DNA from: Galeruca laticollis
Taxonomy: Eukaryota > Arthropoda > Insecta > Coleoptera > Chrysomelidae
NCBI GenBank assembly: GCA_963921935.1
Contig: OY998176.1
Location: forward strand, 179,672,445 to 179,736,444
Direction: 5' to 3'
DNA length: 64,000 nt
The stretch's first letter is position 1, and the number at the start of each line of letters is the position of its first letter. Shown here one piece after another: positions 57,056 to 64,000 of the stretch. The notes below the pieces were generated by a model. It searched no databases. It was not told where the DNA came from and saw nothing but the letters and a program-made list of their open reading frames with translations. Made by a program: the position numbers and the translations under genes.

Positions 57056-59902
57056 TTATTATTATAATTTTTTTTGTTGATGGATGACGTTAACTATATG
57101 GTCATTAGCCTTATATATGCCTCAAGTAATTTACATTTTAGTATTAGTTAAATTAAATTTTGTTATATACATTTATCATTTTCAAATAGGCAATAACTTT
57201 TTTTATATTTTTTGTAATTGTTAAACAAAGTTTAATATCATTTGGAAGCATAACCTGTTGTCGTTGGTTAATATATTTTGGACATTCTAATAATATATGA
57301 TCAATTGTTAAAATTGTATTGCATATTTTGCATCTTGGTGGATTTTGTCCCAGTAACATGTACGAGGATGTAAGATGTTGTTTCCAATTCTCATTCTTGT
57401 CAATTTCACTTGTTCCTGTCTCTTTAGTTGCAAATTCGCTGCCCAGGGTTTGACATTAATCTTTAACCTTCTCAGTTTTGGCACATGTTGATTCCATTCT
57501 TCTTGCCATGTTGACATAATTTTCAGTTCCATGTAATTTTTGTAGTCTTCTGATTTTATTGGGATACCTTCTGGTTGATTATTTAGTGCTCCTTTTGCGG
57601 CAATATCAGCATACTCGTTACCAGCTATACCATTATGACTTGGTATCCACACAAATATAAATTTTTTCCGACAGTCTCCAAGTGGAATATGGTATTATGA
57701 ATGTGTCTAATTAGGGGGTCGGGATTGAAGTTGTTTCCCAATGCCTTCAGTGAGCTGCGCGAATCGGTACATATTATACTGGTACCATGGTTTGCATTTT
57801 CTATGTATTTCCAAGATTTCCAAATGGCAAATAGTCTTGTGGTGAACACTGTAGTAGTTTCTGGTAATGTCCAAGATCTAAGTGTAGAAAGCACATCCAG
57901 CACTATCATCACCTTTTGAGCCATCCGTGTAAATAATTTTGATATTTGGATACGAGTCTATAATAGAAATTATTGTTTAATAAGGTCGGTTGGGTGTTGT
58001 CCTTTTTGATATTTTATACAGGGCAAAATATATTTAACTTTTCTATCAACTCTTTGAATATAATTCTGACTGGCCTGGTAATTGTTGACCGCATTTCAAA
58101 TACTTCCTTCTTTTGAACAGTGAGTATTTGATGTACAGGATGTTTATGTAGGGCTAACATTTTCAAAGAGTAATTTGGAAGTAGTAGCTGTCTTCTCTAC
58201 TGTAGTGGTGGTATAGATGCTTCACAACAAAGTGATAATGTTGGACTTGTTCGAAAGGCACCAAGTGCAACAAGTCATGCTGTTCTTTGAATAGTATCGA
58301 GTGGTGTTAGTGAAGAAGGTTTTACTGATGCATATATAATACTTCCATAATCAATACGTGGTAAAATAAAAGATTTGTAGAATTTAAGTAAGATCTGACT
58401 ATCGCATCTTATACTTGACACTGATTTCAGAATATTCAAATATTTCTTACAGTTATTGGTAAGTTCGTTGATGTGTAATTTGCAATTGAGTTTTCTATCA
58501 ATAGTTACACCCAAGACTCGTGACGATGATTTTATTTCTATATTGGTATCTTCCAAAAACAGAGTTGGCTCGCGGTGAGAGGATCTCAATCTGTAGAAAT
58601 ACACACAATGCTTTTTAGTTTTTGAGAAGGTGAAGCCTATTTTTTTGCAGCATTATTAATTTTATTTATATTTCTTTGCATAATCTCTTCAATATTTTCA
58701 ATATCTTTAGATTGATAGTAGGTAACTAAATCATCAGCATATATACTTGTTTCAACATTCTCTTCAACTATATTCACAAGGTCATTAACGGCTATTGCGA
58801 ATAGAATAACACTTAGAGTGGAACTTTGTGGAATACCATTTTTTTGGACACGTATGTCGGATAGCGTTTATTGCACTCTAACTCTGAAAGTTCTTTCCTC
58901 CAAAAACTGTTTTATGAAAATATGTAAATTACACTTGAATCCCCATTGTTCCAGAGATTTGAGAATACCTGATCGCTATGTTTGATCAAATGCTTTTTCT
59001 ATATAAAAAAAGACTGCAACTAGATGGCATCTTTCTGCGAAGGAGTTTTGAATAGCATTTTCAAGTAAAACAAGCTGATCATTTGTAGGGTGATGTTTGC
59101 GAAAGCCCATTTGATGATCACTCAATAAATTTCTCTTTTCTAATTCCCACATGAGTCTTATGGTCACCATTTTTTCTAATAATTTACCTAAGCAACAGGT
59201 GAGGAAGATAGGACGATAACTAGTTGCAGACTCAAGATCTTTTTCTGGTTTTGGTATTGGTATAATCGTTGCTTCCTTCCATTGTGTAGGGTAAGTATGC
59301 TATTGCCAAATATTGTTGAATATTGTAATTAAATATTTTTTTTGTTTTTCAAGTATGTTCTCAATAAACTGATAAATAATTTGATCGTGTCCTGTAGCTG
59401 ATGGTTTTGCTGCTTTTATTACATTTTTCAATTCTTCTAATTTAAAAGGAATATTATATTCAAAATATTGATCGGTAGCAAAGTTAGGTAAGGGATGGGT
59501 CCGGTTATTTATATTAGTTTCTCCACTTACTTTCTCAAAATACTTCGCAAGTTTATCTTATATATCTTGATGACTAGTTATTTTTGTATCACGAATTGTT
59601 AATTGAGGGGAAGCTATATTGAAGGTTCTTCTAATTATGCTACGAATCTTTTGTCATACATTCTTCACCAGGAGTATTGTATTGATATACTCTTGCCAAG
59701 ATCTCTTTTTGGCTTCTACAATTACATAACGAGCTCTAGCTCTTAACTGTTCGAATTCAATTAACGTTTCTCTTGTTTGTGCTTATAAATAAATTGGAAG
59801 CTCTCTTTTTCTTTTCATAGCTTCTGCAATTTCTTGATTTCACCATGGTACTTTTTTGACACATTGGCACCATTTCAGTTTTATGAACAAATTAGATTTT
59901 AC
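57056..59902 (-). pseudogene. I-clade LINE copy 1: RT and RNase H, 5'-truncated
   Basis: On the minus strand the remnant begins after the endonuclease (KKVPWWNQEIAEAMKRKREL). RT pieces follow: ATSYRPIFLTCCLGKLLEKM, MGFRKHHPTNDQLVLLENAI, FFYIEKAFDQT, and SIYADDLVTY (ADD box), then the thumb at 58275-58604 (SSRVLGVTIDRKLNCKLHIN). RNase H is at 57924-57308 (ICTDSRSSLKALG, then MWIPSHNGIAGNEYADIAA). A CCHC end (CKICNTILTIDHILLEC) stops at 57153. The 3' UTR ends in an A-run and TAA repeats near 57056-57080, as I elements do. EN-RT-RNase H order identifies the clade. Many stops and shifts. Confidence 0.85.
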
Positions 59903-60838
59903 TGAATAGGCTTAATTACTGGGCATTCATTTGGATACAAACTTAAGTTGGTCACCTCATGTTGACTACCTTTGTTCAAAATTAGCGAGCCAAGTATTTG
60001 TAATTCGTCAATTAAAATCATGTATACCAACTCATTTGTCAAAGTCTGTATATTATTCACTTTTTCATAGCAATTTAACATATGGTATTATGCTATGGGG
60101 CAGCACCACATCAGTGCACAAAGTATTTGTGCTACAGAAAACTGTAGTTAGAATAATTTACAACGCACCAAGAAACACCAATTGTAAAAAAATATTCAAA
60201 AAACTTGAAATATTGTCGCTTCCGTGCTTGTATATTTTCGAAGTGTTAATTCAAACACATGAAAATCGATATGTTCTGACTAAACATGCAGATGTTCATA
60301 ATTATGATACTAGAAATAGTAAAGACATTGTCATTCTCAAATCTAGACTGAAAACAACAAAAAACAATAAGTTGGATGGTACATTGTACAATACATTTGT
60401 AAAATATTTTGAACATATAAATATAAGTGATATGACGAGAGTTCAATTTAAACATTTTGCTAAGTCTTTCCTTATAAATTATTGTTTTTATACAGTTGAT
60501 GAGATTTTGGAGGAATTGAATACTTGGGCTTAATGCTTATATGTTTGTTTGTTTTTTTTTTTAATTTAATTTTTACTTTCTATTATTTTTAACTTATTTT
60601 ATATTTTAAAATTGTCATATTTTCATCAATATTTTCACTTTATGAAATGTATGTCTGTATTTATGTAAAATTTTTACTTTCTATTATTTTTATTATATTT
60701 TAAATTTGTCATATACAACACTATACAATCTTTAATATTTTTAGTTGGTAAAATGTATTCATATGTACTACTTTCACTGACTTCTAATGTACTATGTATG
60801 TGAATGGGGTCAATAAACCATCTATCTATCTATTGCTT
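59903..60838 (+). pseudogene. Jockey/CR1-like LINE, strongly 5'-truncated, with (ATCT)n tail
   Basis: The frame opens at LLGIHLDTNLSWSPHVDYL (59910 on), just after the RT catalytic box that is missing. It continues to 60533 with SNLTYGIMLWGSTTS, VLQKTVVRIIYNAP, LEILSLPCLYIFEVLIQTH, HNYDTRNS and a C-terminal FLINYCFYTVDEILEEL. The 3' UTR (60534-60820) is T-rich and ends GGGTCAATAAACC followed by ATCTATCTATCT. The last part of the protein has no stop. Inserted between two I-clade copies that read in the opposite direction. Confidence 0.85.
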
Positions 60839-62386
60839 TCATATATTTAATTAAATTTTGAATTTTGTAAGTGTTCGCGAAATTGTCTGTGAGATGTTCA
60901 GATATGTTAAAAATCTGCCGCATATTATCATACCCTGGACACACACATAGGATATGTGATACTGTGATTAATTCGCCGCAATGGGAACAAATCGGAGGGT
61001 CTTGTCCCTCTAGAAGGAACGCATGCGTTAATGCTGTATGTCCAAATCTCAATCTGTGGATCTTCACTCTGTCAGTCCTGGGTAATGCTCCTGGAGGTCT
61101 CCAAGGCCCACCAAATGGTTTAATTGACTTTAGGTTGTTGTTCCCTTGATCCCATTCCTGTTGCCATGTTCCTTTCAATAGAAATTTATATTCCCCTTTG
61201 ATGTCATCTGCCCTCAAAACGTTAACTTCGACGGTCCTTTTCTCAGCAGCGTCATGAGCTGCTGTATCTGCGTTTTCGTTGCCTCTTATTCCGACATGGC
61301 TTGGTACCCAAAAGAATATAACATTTTTGCCGATATTATGGAGGTGATGTATAGAAAATAATATCATTTTAATTAGTGGATCATCCGAAAAAGGATTCGA
61401 AATCGATTCAAGGACGCCGAGAGAGTCACTGACGATTATGTTTTCTTGATTTATTGTTGCTATACCACAAAACTGGAGTGCCTGCCAAATAGCATAAAGT
61501 TCAGCTGTAAATATGGATGCGTAAGGGGACCAAGAGTATCTTTGATCGCCGATGGATAGAGCACTACCGGTGCCGGTCGATGTTCTTGATCCGTCTGTAT
61601 ATAAAATTGTTGATGTGGAAATTCGTGTAAAATGTCTAAAAAGTGCTGACGATAGACTAATGGGGCAGTGCAATGTTCAGGAAAGGCAGTCAGATCTAAA
61701 CGGATAGAAGTTTTTCGCAGCTGCCATGGAGGAACTTCGAAATCATTTACGGAAAAAATGGACAAGTCATGCCATTCCAGTGGTGGTAGAGTTTCACGTG
61801 CTCTAATTCCTGCTGGCCTTGTAATAGTAGGTCTATCAGCATATCCGTCGTGTTCTTCTAACAGAATCGGAAGGTTTCGATGGTTGGGTGGTGCTCGTAT
61901 TCTGGAGATGTAACTTGCTAGTAGTTTTTGGCGGTGTAATCGTAAAGGTGAAAGCCCTGTCTCACTATACATACTCACAATAGGTGTTGTACGAAATGCG
62001 CCTATTGAGTACCCCATACCAGCATGATGTATGGGATCTAGTAAACTCAGCGTTGATTTCCGTGCCGATGAATAAACTATGGACCCATAGTCTATCTTAG
62101 CGAGTACAAGAGATCGGTAAACATCTGATAACATATCTGCATCAGCTCTCCAGCTGGTGCTGGCAAGACATTTTATTATATTCATTGTCTGTTCACACCG
62201 CACTACCAAATTCTCTACTTGTTTGCGCCAAGCTAGCTTTGAATAAAAAATGAGTCCGAGGAATTTAATAGATTCTTTGCATTCAATTAATGAGTTATTA
62301 ATGTATAACATAGGATCATAGTGAGGCCTGCGAAGTCTGTGGAGGTGAACGCAACTCGTTTTTTCTCTGGAGAACTTATATCCCAC
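60822..62386 (-). pseudogene. I-clade LINE copy 2: RT thumb and RNase H with zinc finger
   Basis: 61460-62386 carries the RT thumb and connection (KEFIKFLGLIFYSKLAW-like region at its start, LAKIDYGSIVYSSARKS). 60822-61673 carries RNase H: ILYTDGSRTSTGTGSALSIG (Asp), FTAELYAIWQALQF (Glu), IIVSDSLGVLESI (Asp) and WVPSHVGIRGNENADTAAHD. A CCHC finger follows (CSHCGELITVSHILCVC). The two frames overlap, with a shift at about 61460-61670. The stop at 60822 is made by the ATCT tail of the neighbouring insertion, so only the last few residues and the 3' UTR are lost. Confidence 0.88.
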
Positions 62387-62416
62387 TCCCCTAGCATTTC
62401 GTACAATCTGGTCTAT

Positions 62417-63000
62417 CTATCGTTGTAGCATACGGGTAGCGGATACAACGGTAGGTGCAGAAGCAACTATCGTCAAATCATCCACATATAAACAAATTCC
62501 GACTGTCGGGTCGACCAAGGTAGCCATGTTGTTGACTGCGATTACAAGGAGTGTTACACTCAAAGTAGAACCTTGCAGAATTCCATTTTCCAGAAGTCTG
62601 ATCGAGGACAGCGTGTCGCCCACCCTCACTCTGAAAGTTATTTCAGATAGGAAGGAAGATATGAACAGAGGTAAGTTACCCCGGAATCCCCAGTCAAAAA
62701 GTTTTCTCATAATTCCGTATCTCCATGTCATGTTGTAAGCCTTTTCGAGGTCAAAAAACACAGCGACAGTGTGTTCGCGTTTCTGAAAGATTCTTGTATG
62801 GTATGTTCGAGATATACGAGTTGATCTGTAGTTGAGCGATGCTTTCGGAATCCTGCCTGGTGTTCATCTAAAAGTCCCTGTGATTCGAGCCACCAGACTA
62901 GTCTATTGCTCACCATTTTTTCCAGAATCTTTCCCATGCTGCATGTGAGACTAATGGGCCTATAATTAGAGGGAACTAAAGAATCCTTTCCTTTTTCCAA
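62417..63000 (-). pseudogene. I-clade LINE copy 2: reverse transcriptase core
   Basis: The first frame (63000-62728) has SNYRPISLTCSMGKILEKMV and HQAGFRKHRSTTDQLVYLEH. A frameshift near 62750 gives MFFDLEKAYNMTWRYGIMRK (first catalytic Asp). It continues with ILQGSTLSVTLLVIAVNNMA, where the usual GVPQGS is changed to GILQGS, and CLYVDDLTIVAS (catalytic DD). Domain order and motifs fit I-clade LINEs. A further break near 62400 separates it from the thumb. Confidence 0.9.
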
Positions 63001-63165
63001 AATGACGACGATTATAGCCTCTTTCCACCAGGGTGGGTAGCATATTGAATTGGGTCCTCGGGATGACTGCTTAGAACAAGAAAGAGCATATTCAAATTCG
63101 ACTAAAGTGAAGGAGGAGTTATAATAGAGTTGTTCAAGTGAAGAAAAGTCAAGAGGCAGTTCTTG

Positions 63166-64000
63166 TTAGTTTTTGAACTGTAAAAATTCTTCTTCGTAAT
63201 TTTGGTTGCTACTTGCAGCACAGTAATGGGTTGCCATGTACTCTGAGATTATTTGTGGGCAATCGGATATCTCGCCAGTTTCGGTCCGCAGATATTTGAT
63301 CGGTAGTGAAAAATTCATTCCAGAAACCGCCTTGACTTTACGCCATACCTCTGATATAGTTGTACTTGGAGATATCGATGACACAGATGTTCGCTTACTC
63401 TGTACAACAATGCGGCGAGCTGTTGCTCTTGCTTTTTGAATATAATCAAATTTTCAAGTGATGGGAATCTCTTGAATCTATTGAAGGCCTTTTTCTTTGC
63501 TTGTATGGCATCCTTCACTAAGGGTTTCCACCAAGGAACCGTACGTCTATCGGGTAGCTGTGTTCTAGTTGGAATTGCCATTTCAACTGCTCTTTTGATA
63601 TTACGAGTGAGCTTGTCTACCTCTAGAAAAACATTATCAGATTCCCCGGGAAGCTCAAGATGTTGTTCGAATGTGTGCCAGTCTGCTTTATCTACAAGCC
63701 ACTTAGGCGGTAAATTTAGTCGACTTCTTGAAATGTCCGGTGATATTACAATAGGGAAGTGATCGCTACTATGTAGATCATGCAGCACTCTCCAGGACAA
63801 ATGAGGGACAATTCTTGGTGATGCAAACGATAGGTCAATAGCACTGAAGTCTCTGGATCTTGCGTTGAAATAAGTAATCGTGCCAGAATTCAATAGAGCT
63901 AAATCGTCTCTATATAGCAACTGTTCAATATTTAGTCCACGAGCGTCTCGTCGGAGAGAACCCCAGAGGGGGTTGTGGGAATTCATGTCTCCTACTAGTA
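63166..64000 (-). pseudogene. I-clade LINE copy 2: apurinic-type endonuclease end and linker, runs out of window
   Basis: 63315-63986 starts inside the endonuclease: MNSHNPLWGSLRRDARG (Asn and His of the active site), DFSAIDLSFASPRI, and the final SSDHFPIVI (Asp-His pair). The linker to RT follows (RTVPWWKPLVKDAIQAKKKA). After a shift, 63166-63384 (TISEVWRKVKAVSGMNFSLP) leads to RT. The N-terminal part of the endonuclease and ORF1 lie beyond 64000. This is the same family as copy 1 (compare VPWWNQEIAEA). Confidence 0.88.

Overview
This window is eukaryotic and AT-rich. Its repeat repertoire (Ty3/gypsy, BEL/Pao, R1-, I-, jockey/CR1- and RTE-like LINEs, Penelope-like elements, Helitrons, CACTA-like DNA transposons and MITE-like inverted repeats) suggests an arthropod, most likely an insect; the order cannot be told from the sequence. 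Almost everything I can support is transposable-element DNA, mostly broken by stops and frameshifts. The only candidate host gene is a small two-exon coiled-coil gene on the minus strand (23924-25715). No rRNA, tRNA or CRISPR structure was recognised.

Layout. 1-9676: a Ty3/gypsy element with very long LTRs, cut by the window start, with a decayed gag, protease, RT-RNase H and integrase. 9677-13140: a tandem 351-bp repeat family, an RTE-like LINE 3' end, and a fold-back copy of the tandem repeat between TA microsatellites. 13593-15691: a non-autonomous CACTA-like element (here A). 16690-18850: an inverted Penelope-like duplication with two opposed GIY-YIG remnants. 20478-22092: an R1-clade fragment bordered on both sides by (CA)n. 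22274-23520: a tandem repeat and a minus-strand ORF1-like remnant. 23924-25715: the putative host gene, with a complete small Helitron in its intron. 26682-27593: inverted repeats and a MITE.

28274-53191 reads best as one CACTA-like element (B), with matching ends, a 2-bp target duplication and a broken transposase, that has been filled by later insertions. One is a BEL/Pao element (about 30.3-44.16 kb). It was hit by a gag-only non-LTR element with a 14-bp target duplication (36037-41386), which was itself hit by a jockey/CR1-like LINE (about 38.03-40.75 kb). The BEL element also holds a 2.5-kb fold-back element with 1-kb arms enclosing a cysteine-rich CXC-type coding tail (32696-35244). A third CACTA-like element (C, 44392-48233) also lies in B and holds its own near-palindrome. 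Nesting is four levels deep.

53273-55514 is a Helitron with correct termini that keeps only the helicase part of its protein. 55930-64000 is a run of LINE remnants: an R2-like fragment, a jockey/CR1-like 3' end, and two I-clade elements in the same orientation separated by a 5'-truncated LINE inserted the other way round.

The most interesting observations are: three CACTA-like families with the same terminal plan but different short subterminal repeats; the gag-only retroposon with a clean target duplication; the fold-back element carrying a CXC tail; and the R1 fragment that seems to sit in a (CA)n target. Family names come from remembered motifs; no database search was possible.
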